Assembly (NCBI GenBank): GCA_944989445.1
Contig: CALYLW010000016.1
Span: 1,693,005-1,757,004 of the forward strand
DNA length: 64,000 nt
Reading direction: 5' to 3'
Origin: Ampullaceana balthica
Taxonomy: Eukaryota > Mollusca > Gastropoda > Lymnaeidae
A model generated the notes under the pieces. It had not been told where the DNA came from and made no database searches. It saw nothing but the letters and a program-made list of their open reading frames with translations. The number at the start of each line of letters is the position of its first letter. Position 1 is the first letter of the stretch. Positions 1-10,696 of the stretch are shown one piece after another. A program made the translations under genes and the position numbers.

Positions 1-291
1 GCTCATATGAGGGTACACACTGATGAAAGACCATTCATATGCCAATTATGTGATTTTAAATTTAGATATGAAACCAGTTTAAAAGTCCACATGAAATTTC
101 ATTTTAATTTGAGAGAATTTGCTTGTGAAGTTTGTGATCATAAGGCATATACAAAGCAATTTCTTCAGAGGCACATGAGAACACATACAGGAGAAAGGCC
201 CTATCGATGTCATGTTTGTGAAAAAGCCTTTACCATGAAAGACCATCTTAAAAAACACCTTGAAAGAGTGCACCTGACTCATATGAACTAG
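1..291 (+). CDS. C2H2 zinc-finger protein, C-terminal part (ZnF1)
   Basis: The reading frame is open from the first base, so the gene starts outside the window. About 96 codons remain, ending in TAG at 289-291. Three C2H2 fingers are visible, starting FICQLC, FACEVC and YRCHVC, each ending in a paired-histidine helix such as HMRTH. One linker is the classical TGERP and one is the unusual FNLRE. Known biology: such proteins are nuclear and bind DNA. The target is unknown. The last three fingers, the FNLR linker and the ending VH...HMN match the gene at 13505-14407, so the two are paralogues. AATAAA follows the stop directly. Confidence 0.85.
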   Translation, partial: AHMRVHTDERPFICQLCDFKFRYETSLKVHMKFHFNLREFACEVCDHKAYTKQFLQRHMRTHTGERPYRCHVCEKAFTMKDHLKKHLERVHLTHMN

Positions 292-297
292 AATAAA
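292..297 (+). terminator. poly(A) signal AATAAA of ZnF1
   Basis: A canonical AATAAA lies one base after the stop codon. It is unusually close, so the 3' UTR would be very short. The paralogue at 14407 has ATTAAAA in the same place. Confidence 0.4.
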
Positions 298-308
298 AGT
301 ACTTGATT

Positions 309-405
309 ATGAGAACCCATACAGGAGAAAGACCATTTAGATGTCGTTTGTGGAAAAGCATTTACCATGATACACCCCATCTTAAAAAAAACAATTAAAA
401 GCTTT
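309..405 (+). pseudogene. decayed C-terminal zinc finger
   Basis: The sequence reads [12 protein letters not shown] and then loses frame. Aligned to the last finger of ZnF1, two bases are missing just before the second cysteine codon. The helix region (ACCATG...CATCTTAAAAAA) then matches again. It looks like a duplicated last finger left behind the active stop codon. Confidence 0.7.
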
Positions 406-1970
406 GCACCTTGCTTCTATTTCTGTTATGAAATATGAGTGAACCTGCATAATTAATTTTTGTTCAATTAATCTTTACACAAATGACATGTTCTTTTATA
501 CCATAGAACTGAAAATGAAGCATGTGTCTATTGTGTCAAAAGCATCACTGTTTTAACTTGTGTTACTAATGTAAATAATATTATTATATTTTAGTAATAC
601 CTGGCAGTGTTCACCCCCATGTAACTTCCAGTTAGTTAAATAATAGACATTGTATAAATTATACCATTACATGTTTATGAGGAAAAAAAAACAAGAAGAC
701 ACTTACTGATATGGTAATAAACTAAATAGCATCAATAATCAAAGTAATGTATACAATACAACTTATTTTTTAGTAAATTGCTCTGAACTCTAATTTCACC
801 TCTTCATATTTTATTACTATTACTGTTTTATTTGTAGCAGTGTAATTATTACTGGAAATTCAATGATTAGCCATTCATGACAGGACAGAAGCTCAAAGGT
901 TAAGTCATTCTTTTGTTTCCCTTTCCTTAGAAATGTTTCAAGTAATCCATCTTTCTTTTTATCTTATCATCTCTGCTGTGATGTTTCCTTGGTCCAGCAA
1001 CTTCACTAATGTTCTACATAATCTGATTGGGAACAAACGAGATGTCTACCAAAGTTATGAATATTTTTTTAGTTTGAAGATCAAATAATAAAATTTAATT
1101 TTTTTAATCATGGAACATATTTTTGTTTTGTGCTACTAGATTAAAAATTAATTGTTGTCAAATTACTGTTGCTCTCTGTACTGTAGACATAATTTGTTTC
1201 CTAATCCCTTTGAAAAATACTTGCTTTATTTATGGGCAGCTTTATGTGGCCTACTCACATGTCAGATAGTTTTCTGAATTATTCTTCTTCGCTACTCCCA
1301 GATGCCAAGGATGCATACAGGAGCGGGTGAAACCATAAGAAAGGTTGACCCCAAAACAAAACTAAAAATAAAGAATTTTTTCAGTCAGGAGCCAGTTACA
1401 CATTGCTCGTCCTGGTTCTTAACGACTATCATTAGCAGATAACTTGATAACCAATCACACTAATTTCTTCTAAGCTAAACTTATAACCAATTCAAAAGTT
1501 CAGGGCTGATGCTTCAGATATGAGAGGTGATCCTTAATATGTTGGTCATAGTTGCGACCACTATGCAACCCTCGTCACTCCGAACATTAGATTGTACTTT
1601 GTATTGACGAGGAGGCGCAATTTTTATCTGTATTCTAGAAATCCAACTTTCAATCCTAATATGTTGTGGTGAGTTGTTTAATATAGCAATTTAAAAAAAA
1701 TTGAATTGGAAACAGAATAATATTTTTTGAAATCTAGAAATCATACAAAAATTAATATTGCTACTGTTTCTTCACCAGAGCACATCTTAACATTAACATT
1801 TGAGCAACTTGATTTTTTACTACAACCTTTGGGTATATCGTAATACATTTGTTTTGCAATCTTGAATACGACTGATTTACATTTTTATTGTTGAAGATTA
1901 TTCCGTTGAGCCAAATGTAATGACATGCACAAATTAATCTGAACATTCTCGCTAGCCACTATAGACTATA
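406..1970. other. AT-rich intergenic, nothing recognised
   Basis: Homopolymer-rich sequence with no long reading frame, no tandem repeat and no match to the repeat families elsewhere in the window. Confidence 0.5.
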
Positions 1971-2235
1971 GCACGGGTTCCCAACCTATGGGTCGCGAAC
2001 ATGAAGTGTTTTCTGTTGTTCCTAAAAGTTCAAGTGAAACTGTCAAGTGGCACTGTCGTCTTCTCTGACTCGAGATCAGTGGAGGGTAATACCCATGTTG
2101 TTGAAGCCATCTTGGGTGACGTGGGTAGACTTATCTCGGGACCAAAACCTGGCTGGCAGATCTGTCAGATCACTTTAGGTATGAGGCAGGGGTGCAAAAT
2201 CATTTTGCAAGAGGGCCATTTTTCATGAGGTAAAA
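1971..2235. mobile_element. possible hAT-type MITE fragment
   Basis: GGTTCCCAACCTATGGGTCG at 1977-1996 resembles the terminal repeats of many animal hAT elements. No matching second end or TSD was found. The short reading frame 2001-2228 has no recognisable product. Confidence 0.3.
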
Positions 2236-2830
2236 CTATGTGCGGGCCGAAATAAGAAAGTAAACAAAAATAGTTACGTAGAAACTGAGAAAGAATTTTA
2301 TTATTGCTCTTTATTTTTAAGACTTTAGTAAGAGTAAGAGTAATCTTTTTTGTAGGGAAAAAAGTCAAAGATAAATGTATTATTTTCCATCACAATATTA
2401 GTAATTACCGTAGTCATATACGTATGCTACGCAAAGAAAGCTCTGTTCGTTTGTAAATTATTATTGGAGAGCACATGGGCTTGTGTTGTCCCATTGATGG
2501 GGTTTACTTGAGTTAGCATAGTATTTGAGACTTTAGCCATATATATCACATAGCACCATAATATTTCTTGTTCAACTCATTCAAAAAGAGCAGATATAGA
2601 GTCTCACTTTAGAAATTCTTTCCCAATAATCCCATGCATAACCTTTTACCCCATCTGCCGGAGACTATATCTCGTCACTGGTGCTGTGCTTTCATCAATG
2701 AAGCTTCATGTCTCAATAATATTCGACTATAACCCTGGGCTAGAAATAGGGATCAAAGCATTTTTTAAAATTCCGTAGTCAATAGCAGATACATAGTAAT
2801 TCTCATTTTTTCCGCCATGAATTGTAGCAT
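2236..2830. other. intergenic, nothing recognised
   Basis: Plain AT-rich sequence without coding or repeat structure that I can support. Confidence 0.5.
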
Positions 2831-2960
2831 GGAATTGTTGGAATGGGTTGCCTGATCAAACAAGGAAAATCAATACACTATCAACATTTAAAACACTAAC
2901 AAAATAGCAAAACTAGACTTAAGCCAATGATAAGCGTAGGATGCAATAATCTTCCGGATA
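2831..2960 (+). mobile_element. 3' end of jockey/CR1-like LINE (truncated)
   Basis: Matches the last codons and 3' UTR of the LINE at 27747-28862: the coding motif for NGLP, ACACTATCAACATTTAAA, and then the tail GATAAGCGTAGGATGCAATA. Severe 5' truncation is usual for target-primed insertions. Confidence 0.75.
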
Positions 2961-3180
2961 GATTATGGTGGTCGAGGGATCGGCTTATGTACGAGGAGTC
3001 GTGGATTCGAATCTCTGTGAAGGCAGGGGTTTGTTTCCGGTGGCTAAGGGTGTCTCTGAGTCAACCAAGCTTCGAATGAGTACCTGAACCTGACCTCGGG
3101 TAGGACAACAAAAGTGCCTGGGCGTTGTGCCACGTCTATGAGTATGAGCGCTGAACGAGTGAATGCAGAAAACCATTGTA
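2961..3180 (+). mobile_element. tRNA-derived SINE
   Basis: A Pol III A-box-like TGGTCGAGGGATCGG begins near 2967 and a B-box-like GGATTCGAATC lies at 3003-3013. A tRNA-unrelated body follows (CTCTGAGTCAACCAAGCTT, then GAGTACCTGA), a layout I associate from memory with common snail SINEs. It directly abuts the LINE tail before it. Confidence 0.7.
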
Positions 3181-3400
3181 CTATTTGTACCGGGTATTGT
3201 AATATGAAATTGAACAGGAAAACCTTCGTTGAAGCACCTGAGTGAGAGAGGGATATAGAATTATCACAACAATGAGATAATAGTTTTACTAAATACGCGT
3301 CAGACTCTTTTGTAAAAAAAAGAAAGAAAGAAAATTTCCTCGTTTCAAATAACTACAGACAATTTAACCCTTGAAAAATGAGGCTCAAGCAAAAAATTTT

Positions 3401-4110
3401 GCGTCCATAAATGACGTCGCGGGATTTTGGCAGATTTTTAACCCGCCCCCCCCCCATGTCACTATTCGTCATAAAAACTTAGACGTTCCTAAGTGACGTC
3501 ACAAAGCTTTAACACCTCCACCCCAAAAATCTGTATTTTCTAATTGCAGATTAGCATGTTGCAAATTACCCTTTTGTCATTTAAATATGTATTTCGTGTA
3601 AGTGTAAGCCTGCACTCAAATATCGTAACACGCGTGAAGCCACTGAAAACGCCAGTAAATAAATTGCAAGCAATCAAATATTTGTGAGAGGCGTGTTGTT
3701 GACATTGAATGAGCATGCAATGACGTGACCTAGTATGAAACACGTGGTTTGTGATGTGAACTGAAGCGTGCGTGGTCAATGGCTGGGAGGATCGCTGACT
3801 ATATATAGACGGTTCAAGAGGCAACCGAGGTTGAATGCATACGAGCTGATTAGGTGGTTGATTGTACAGTAGATTACAGTGGATTGTATATGGTGACTAA
3901 AGACAGTTGTTAACCAGAACACAGTGTGTTAAAGCCTTGTTACTTGACCTGCAAGTCCTATTACAATATTGGAGTGGAACTTTTATTTAAAGTTACGTTT
4001 TTTTTAAAATGTGACCTCACATTTCAAACACCCCCCCCCTTGTCATACATCGTCAGAAATGTGTGGTCCACCTTCTCCCCCCTAGGCGCGTGACGTCATT
4101 TATGGACGGG
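3401..4110. mobile_element. palindromic MITE, family GGGGCCGTCCATAAA
   Basis: The left end GCGTCCATAAATGACGTC (3401-3418) and right end GACGTCATTTATGGACG (4093-4109) are inverted copies. The interior matches the copies at 28988-29372 and, more weakly, 26655-26922. C-runs and TGACGTCA palindromes recur near both ends. The extra length here is a solo LTR. Superfamily not assigned. Confidence 0.75.
3682..3965 (+). mobile_element. solo LTR (284 bp) with 5 bp TSD
   Basis: It begins TGTGAGAGG and ends CTATTACA (TG...CA) and is flanked by ATATT at 3677-3681 and 3966-3970. The related MITE at 29262-29290 lacks it and reads straight through (AATCAAATATTTAAGTGG), giving an empty site. A TATA box (CTATATATAGAC, about 3799) fits an LTR promoter. 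No internal retroelement genes remain, so recombination between two LTRs is the likely origin. Confidence 0.75.
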
Positions 4111-4866
4111 CTCCGACAAAGAATTTAGTTATAATTATAATTCCTAAATCTTCATACCTTATAAATTTTCACTATTACGTTTTTAACTCTCACCCCTGAC
4201 GTGTGATGTAAATTGCAAAATTGGAAAATCTCATAGTTCATAGAAATCATCCAGGAACTTTAATAACAAAATTAAATGAAAGACAACCAAGTAATGTCTT
4301 GAATTTTAAAGAAAAGAACTGCAACGACCCAAAAATAAACTCACGGATATAATTGTAAAAAATATAAAATCACACTGCAAACATATTTAATACATACCAA
4401 AGTCCTGTGCCTTAAGTCTCTGATTGTTCAGCTTTCATTGGACATAACTTCGGGAGACTTGTTGTCGGGGCCCTATAGCCTAAGGCTGAGGTCGCGGACC
4501 CAGATGATGGCACCACCGAATTGTTCTAGCTCAAATTCACGTCATATTACAACTGGATATTTGCGTCAAATAAAAAAAATTCTTGTTCCCTTGCTACATA
4601 ACTTCAAGACAGAAGATAGAATAATTGTATCTGACACACGTCACAGGTGCAGTAATGTCAGCTATTCAAGATACCACTGTTTTTCAATTGTTAAGGATTA
4701 ATGACGGACAGTAGTAGTAGTAGTCGTCTACTAAATTATCAATTTTTAGACGTTGCGTTCTAATTTGGAGGAGAGCTTTATTTTGAGAGGGGTTGAACTT
4801 TTTGCGACGATTTGTGATAAAAAATCAACAAAAGTGTCTAATGGGTTGCATACAATACAAAATACG
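4111..4866. other. intergenic, short GTA microsatellite only
   Basis: Contains a short (GTA)n run near 4709-4723. The reading frames at 4438-4701 and 4753-4938 show no family features, and the second runs into the next repeat. Confidence 0.45.
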
Positions 4867-5343
4867 GCTCACCGACTAAACGGCCCCGACAAATCGGCCC
4901 CAGACAAATCGGCCCCAGACAAATCGGCCCTGGACTAATAGATGTTAATGGAATAAAAATACACTCAAATATTATATTCGTATTTTTACTCACCGATTCA
5001 GTGTCAGTTTTACTTCATAAGAAACAATAATAGTAACATCACAAGAAAAAAAAACTGTTATCTATACTCTATATGGTAGCAAGTCACAATTGTTTTTTGA
5101 GAAGAAATAATATCATAACATCACAATCACAAGAAATAATTTTACAATTTGACCATTTTCTTAAAAGGTGAAAAAGTTAAATAAAGGTGAAAATGCACCC
5201 AAAAAAAATGTAATTATGTAAACAATTTGTCTGGGGCCGTTTTGACCAAGGCCAATTTGTCTGAGGCCGTTTTGGCAGGGGCCGTTTGGGCCGGGACCTT
5301 TTTGACAGGGGCCATTTTGTCCAGAGCCGTTATGACGGGTCAC
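4867..5343. mobile_element. foldback MITE built of CGGCCCC repeats
   Basis: The left end carries repeated (CGGCCCC-AGACAAAT) units at 4880-4937. The right end, 5222-5335, carries about seven inverted versions (GGGGCCGTTTTG and variants). The outer ends ACCGACTAAACGGCC and, inverted, ACCCGTCATAACGG are similar. The middle is AT-rich and non-coding. Confidence 0.65.
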
Positions 5344-5381
5344 CACAAAACACACTAACACATTGTGTTATGAAAACAATA

Positions 5382-5428
5382 AATTTGAGCTTTATTATTA
5401 AGCTAATACAAATAATAAAGCTCAAATT
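5382..5428. repeat. perfect 18 bp hairpin
   Basis: AATTTGAGCTTTATTATT at 5382-5399 is repeated exactly inverted at 5411-5428, with an 11 bp loop. It lies just outside the CGGCCCC element. Function unknown. Confidence 0.6.
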
Positions 5429-5616
5429 ATTATTTGCATTTAATAATTTTGTGTATTTTGTATTTTATTTAAACGCTTTACCGCAGTCCTTTTCTACGTG
5501 ATTAATGGATTGCCCATATTACCTTTACCCTAGTAATGTTAACAGTGAATATGAGTAAACAGTACTATTAACGAGTATAAAATTTGCTGATTGACCTTTT
5601 GCAGCTGTTAAGCAAT

Positions 5617-6729
5617 CTTATCTTATCTTATCTGTTTCAGACGCTCCTTCTATACAGAAGATTATTGCGTCCTATGCTTATCTATGGTTTGTGTTTAGTC
5701 CTGCATTCTTATTAGAGTTTTAAATGTTGATAAAGTGTTGGCTTTCCTGGTTTCTTCAGGCAACCCATTGCACGCCCGAATTTCGGACGGGAAGAACGAA
5801 AATTTGTATGAGTTTGTTCTTGCATACGGAATAAGAAAAAGAAAGGTGTTTTTATCCTTATGTCTATCTGAGGTTTGTATTAATTTATCTTTGTGTTGTA
5901 TTTCTAAATTAGAGTTAATTGTTTTATGTATGATTACTACTTTACTCTTGGTTCTTCTATCCTCTAGTGTTTCAAGGTTTAATGATTTAACCAATGGTGT
6001 TATTCTAGTCAGTTTTGAATATTCTCCAGTAATGAATATGGCAGCTCTTTTTTTGATTTTTTGGATTTTTTGGATTTTTTCTAGTTTATCAATGTTTTTT
6101 TTGGTAGATGGGTCCCATACAGAAGATGCATATTCTAGTACAGGTCTCACAAAAGTGAGATAGCATTTTAGTTTTATATCTTTATTACATTTGTAAGGGT
6201 TTCTTTTTATAAAGCCTAAGGTTTTGTTTGATTTTTTAATAACTTCATTGACATGGGGATTCCATGATAATTTCTCATTTATTATGACTCCTAAGTATTT
6301 TGCATCTTTAGTTCGGGTTAGTTCCTTTCCATGAATGAAATATTTTGAATTTATTTGTTTCTTTTTCTTTGTTACTCTTAACAGTTGACACTTTTCTGGG
6401 TGGAAACTCATACTCCAGTTAGTTTCCCATTTTATCAATTCATCTAGGTCTTTTTGTAAAATTTTGCTAACTTGTTCTGATTTAATTGTTCTATAGATTA
6501 TACAATCATCAGCAAATAACCTAACTTTTGTTCCTGTTGAGATGTTGTTGGGTATTTATATATATTAAAAAGAGTAAGGGGACCTAGCACAGTTCCTTGT
6601 GGAACTCCTGAATTGACCTTTATTGGTGCAGATTTAGATCCATTAATTATTAGTTTGCTCCTTGCCCCAAAAGGAAGTCTTGGATCCAGTGATGTAAGGA
6701 ACCTGAGATTCCAAAGTTGTTAAGTTTTT
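5617..6729 (-). pseudogene. jockey/CR1-like LINE reverse transcriptase, 3' half, broken
   Basis: Read on the - strand this matches the LINE at 27747-28862. It runs from the QDFLLG region through the C-terminal FHPEKCQLLRV and LEYASSVWDPS to MQD and then the (GATAA)n tail. The intact stretch is 5695-6438. Upstream of it, relative to the + strand copy, a 5 bp deletion near 6551 after the LIYIN codons shifts the frame, and a QKI-type insertion lengthens one region. The 5' continuation lies at 9109-9250, separated by the insertion at 6730-9108. Confidence 0.85.
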
Positions 6730-7510
6730 AAATCCCTTATATTAACTTCGCGGCCGTCTCATCATCTCATGGGCTGGGAGAGCGGAAAAAGAAAAGTCGA
6801 AAATGACCCACTTCCCGTGATTCGATCGAGCTGAAATTTGGCACACTGACCCGTCTGACCTAACAATGCATCGTATCAAAATTTCAGATCGATCGAACGT
6901 ACCGTAATTAAATTAATGCATTTTTAGTTTATCCTTATATGAGGTATGTAATTCATATTCACGGTTTGTTTTGTTTTTTTTGCCACGTGAAAGATTGAGC
7001 TGACGCATTGAGGCGACCCAACGAAGCGACGGGGTGCTTTTGTTTACATTTTACGTGTCACGCTGAGCTCAGTCAAGCGAATCGGTGACCAGACTTTTCC
7101 CCTCTCCCCCTCCCACACACCCCTCCCCCCCCTAGGGTTATGAAGCAAACTTGAGTTAAGACAGATTCAGTCTGTAAATGTTTGAAAATAATCAATACTG
7201 TTAGTTATGTCTCATATATAAGGGATTTATAGTCAAAAACTTTGTTTTTACGGGTTTGTTTTTTACTAGTCTTATATTAGCTTGCTTTGTAAGTTCGGAA
7301 CCGTCCGTCCAACTATTTGTTTATAATTTTTTCACGTGCCAGTTCACGCGTTGACGCCGACCGTCACTGTTCACACCCCCTACCGTCCCTGCGCCGAGGG
7401 GAGATAAAAAACCAGGGGATATAATTCTGTTTCAGTCTGTAAATGTCGCGTTTGAACATAATCACTACTTTTAGTTATGTCTCATATATAAGGGATTTAT
7501 AGTCAAAAGG
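6730..7510 (+). mobile_element. inverted-repeat element, version A, with a duplicated 3' end
   Basis: It begins AAATCCCTTATATTAAC at 6730 and ends ATATAAGGGATTT at 7216-7228, giving inverted ends. A second copy of the 3' end (TCTCATATATAAGGGATT) lies at 7480-7497 after a CG-rich stretch. The internal part AAATTTCAGATCGATCGAAC matches the version-B units that follow in the opposite orientation. No coding region. Confidence 0.65.
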
Positions 7511-7545
7511 TAAGCTGGCTTTGCACTTACTGTAAAATGCGTAGA

Positions 7546-9035
7546 CTAATAAAAAAAAACCGTAAAAAAACCAAGTTTTTGACTATAAATCCTTTATGTA
7601 CGAGAAGTAATTAAAAGAATGTTCATTATAATACGCAGCGCCAGACCATCCAGAAATACAAAATTGCAGTTGTGTCGTAAAACATGTTTAATATAATGCG
7701 CACCGATCAGGAATATGTTTATAAAAAGAGCTGTCAATAAAATACGCACCTTATTGCGCGACAGAAAGGTTATTCAATATAATACGCACTGCGACGCTCT
7801 ATCTCAAAAAATAGCATGATACATAGGAATAAATAAAATAATCTAAAAAATCAATAATTTAATTACGGTACATGCGATCGATCTGAAATTTTGATACATT
7901 GTTTTTATCATCGGTACGAAACTGCCTGCATAATTTCAGCTCGCCATCTTGCGAGCAAGTGGGTTAAAAATCGATCAAAAGTTTTGGCGACAAGCAAGCA
8001 AGGTCGGCCGCAGACACCACGAGTTAATATAAAGGATTTTATTAAAAAAAACAACCCGTAAAAAACCAAGTTTTTGACTATAAATCCTTTATGTACGAGA
8101 AGTAACTAAAAGAATGTTCATTATAATACGCAGCGCCAGACCATCCAGAAATACAAAATTGCAGTTGAGTCGTAAAACATGTTTAATATAATGCGCACCG
8201 ATCAGAAATATGTTTATAAAAAGAGCTGTCATAAAATACGCACCTTGTTGCGCGACAGAAAGGTTGTTCAATATAATACGCACCGCGACGCTCTATCTCA
8301 AAAAATAGCATGATACATAGGAATAAATAAAATAATCTAAAAAATCAATAATTTAATTACGGTACATGCGATCGATCTGAAATTTTGATACATTGTTTTT
8401 ATCATCGGTACGAAACTGCCTGCAAAATTTCAGCTCGCTATCTTGCGAGCAAGTGGGTTAAAAATCGATCAAAAGTTTTGGCGACAAGCAAGCAAGGTCC
8501 GCCGCAGACACCACGAGTTAATATAAAGGATTTTATTAAAAAAAACAACCCGTAAAAAACCAAGTTTTTGACTATAAATCCTTTATGTACGAGAAGTAAC
8601 TAAAAGAATGTTCATTATAATACGCAGCGCCAGACCATCCAGAAATACAAAATTGCAGTTGAGTCGTAAAACATGTTTAATATAATGCGCACCGATCAGA
8701 AATATGTTTATAAAAAGAGCTGTCATAAAATACGCACCTTGTTGCGCGACAGAAAGGTTGTTCAATATAATACGCACCGCGACGCTCTATCTCAAAAAAT
8801 AGCATGATACATAGGAATAAATAAAATAATCTAAAAAATCAATAATTTAATTACGGTACATGCGATCGATCTGAAATTTTGATACATTGTTTTTATCATC
8901 GGTACGAAACTGCCTGCAAAATTTCAGCTCGCTATCTTGCGAGCAAGTGGGTTAAAAATCGATCAAAAGTTTTGGCGACAAGCAAGCAAGCAAGCAAGGT
9001 CCGCCGCAGACACCACGAGTTAATATAAAGGATTA
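7546..9035 (-). repeat. three head-to-tail 494 bp inverted-repeat elements, version B
   Basis: Units begin near 7546, 8041 and 8535 with a 494 bp period and few differences. Each reads (on -) from AATCCTTTATATTAACTCG to ATAAAGGATTT, with a spacer of about 40 bp holding AAACCAAGTTTTTGAC. Each holds four spaced copies of a motif like ATAATACGCACC. A single copy lies at 31340-31804. The AAGCAAGCAAGC run at the last unit's end is expanded. Reading frames inside are identical between units only because the DNA is. Confidence 0.8.
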
Positions 9036-9108
9036 AAAAGTAGAAAGTTAGTGCATTTTTAATATAAGAATAGTTTTTAAAAAGTGTTTTTAAGGTTAAT
9101 TATTAAAG
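9036..9108. other. junction sequence between inserted array and LINE
   Basis: AT-rich sequence not found in the uninterrupted LINE copy. Probably filler from the insertion event. Confidence 0.35.
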
Positions 9109-9250
9109 TAAACTAAGGTGGTGAACTTTGTCAAATGCTTTTGAGAAGTCTAGTAATATTTTATCTATTTGATCATTTTTGTCTAAGCCTTTTGATAGTT
9201 CATCTATTAAACCTATTAATTGTTGAAAGAGCAATGAAAGAGTTGTTGTT
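9109..9250 (-). pseudogene. LINE reverse transcriptase, upstream fragment
   Basis: On the - strand it reads LSLLFQQLIGLIDELSKG and then LLDFSKAFDKVHH, the conserved RT block that in jockey/CR1 LINEs precedes LLxKLxxxGI. Joined across the insertion it continues into 6729. This shows one LINE copy split by 6730-9108. Confidence 0.8.
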
Positions 9251-9396
9251 TTTTTGTTTTTTTTGCAAGCAAACATAGCAAAATCTTTAGTAAAAATTTA
9301 AAATTTTGCCATAATTTAGTATCATATTAACTATTTTACCTGAATAATTACATCTTACGGTAACAAATGCAAACAAAATTAAGGAAACATTTTAAA
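9251..9396. other. intergenic, T-runs only
   Basis: Nothing recognised. Confidence 0.4.
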
Positions 9397-9445
9397 GGGG
9401 ACGCTGTGGTCTAGTGGCAGCGCGCTCGACTGGCGTACCAGATAA
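9397..9445 (+). repeat. tRNA-like 5' half (SINE head fragment)
   Basis: TGTGGTCTAGTGGCAGCGCG and then CTCGACTGG look like a tRNA 5' half with its A box. There is no B box or acceptor pairing downstream, so this is not a tRNA gene. Confidence 0.45.
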
Positions 9446-9860
9446 GAAGATGAAAAAAAAAGAAAAGATATTGGATCATACAATTTTGTACTCTAACTTT
9501 CAGATATGTATTTTATAAAAAATTATTTTAAAGTACTTAACCGGAAATATTAAGGAAAGACGAAATTAAGGCTGTTTTGAAACATGAAACGACACTTAAA
9601 TCCTTAGCCTTAAATGGCTTATAATTATTAAATTATAACATTAAATTTATTATATCAAGACTATGACAAGTATTGCAAGAAATCTTAGTCCATATATTTT
9701 AATTTTAGAATGGTTTATTTTGAATATAACTAAGGGCTGCATGCAACTGAGCACTCATTGAAGTAGGTACATTTTACACATTGAATGCGGCGGCCGTCAC
9801 TCACTCACAGTGACAGAAAATTTAAATTTAAATGTAGATTGTAGTCCATTACTAAGTAAA
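9446..9860. other. intergenic, nothing recognised
   Basis: AT-rich, with a short CACTCACTCACAGTGA stretch near 9800. Confidence 0.4.
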
Positions 9861-9891
9861 AGTAATTTTCCAGTGGGGGTTACACCTTAGG
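9861..9891 (+). mobile_element. retroposon fragment, left part
   Basis: TCCAGTGGGGGTTACACC matches TCCAGTGGGGGTTGCACC within the retroposon at 30341-30836. It continues at 12686 after the inserted MITE. Confidence 0.65.
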
Positions 9892-10228
9892 CAGAGCCGT
9901 CTTTACACCAGTTTTTACCCCCGGCAAAGAAATAGTGTTGGGCCCAGCAGGAATAAAAATAAGGGAGGCGTTATACGGAGATATCTCCGAATAACGCCAG
10001 GCGTTATACGGAGATATCTCCGAATAACTCCCGGCGTTATACGGAGATTTATTTTTTTAAAAACAAACACAATTTCCGTTCTAATTTAGTATATATGTAC
10101 CTATCATAGCTTAAAATTTATTTCAAAAAGATTTATGATTTTAAAATTAATTTGGTAAAAGCTAAGAGTTACTAAGAGAACGGTGTGCTCGATAAATCGT
10201 ATTTCGGTTGCTATTTTTGTTGTTTTTT

Positions 10229-10406
10229 CTATTTTAATTTAAAAAATAGACAACTAAACCTAACCCAGACCCTAAAACTGAAACTACAACCTTAAAAAAA
10301 AAGACTCAAAACAAACTCTTTTTCTATTTTAATTTAAAAAATAGACAACTAAACCTAACCCAGACCCTAAAACTGAAACTACAACCTTAAAAAAAAAGAC
10401 TCAAAC
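10229..10406. repeat. direct duplication, 94 bp period, inside F1
   Basis: TCTATTTTAATTTAAAAAAT followed by AACCTAACCCAGACCC occurs twice, 94 bp apart and almost identical, so the duplication is recent. Confidence 0.75.
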
Positions 10407-10475
10407 GAAACTCGAACCTCCACCTCACACTTCAAGAATCTAATGCCCTAACCGTGAGACCACAGAAGCTCATGG
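10402..10475 (-). repeat. tRNA-like sequence inside F1
   Basis: On the - strand TCTCACGGTTAGGGCATTAG resembles an A box and GAGGTTCGAGTTTCG a B box, about 40 bp apart. No convincing acceptor stem. Reads as a Pol III-type promoter relic, not a working tRNA. Confidence 0.5.
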
Positions 10476-10696
10476 AACCATATGAATTTTTTAAAATCTT
10501 ATATCCAATGGCAAGTAGTCACATGACCAGCCAAAAAAAATTTGCGTATGACGCTAAGAATCATGGGAAATATCTGTCTATAACGCCCAGAGTTATACGG
10601 AGATATCTCCGAATAATCACTTCGTAAAAATAAAGGTAATCCTGCAGTTTCTACACGTCTTACACGTATAATAGTAATAGTAAAAATATTATATTA

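Larger units (their letters stand above)
9962..10624. mobile_element. foldback element F1, palindrome-ended, 663 bp
   Basis: It is flanked by perfect 8 bp TSDs TAAAAATA (9954-9961 and 10625-10632). The left end holds three copies of a ~31 bp near-palindrome centred on CGGAGATATCTCCG with arms GGCGTTAT/ATAACGCC. The right end holds one more and closes CGAATAATCACTTCG. The middle has a 94 bp direct duplication and a tRNA-like stretch. No protein is encoded. The outer motif matches element F2 although the palindromes differ. Confidence 0.75.

Noticed and set aside
8089..8777. Two identical 64-codon - strand frames
   Set aside because: They are identical only because the 494 bp DNA unit is repeated; the protein has no family features and the matching frame is broken in the first unit.
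10240..10400. Interstitial telomere-like CCTAACCC
   Set aside because: Only one CCTAACCC per 94 bp duplicate, no tandem TTAGGG array.
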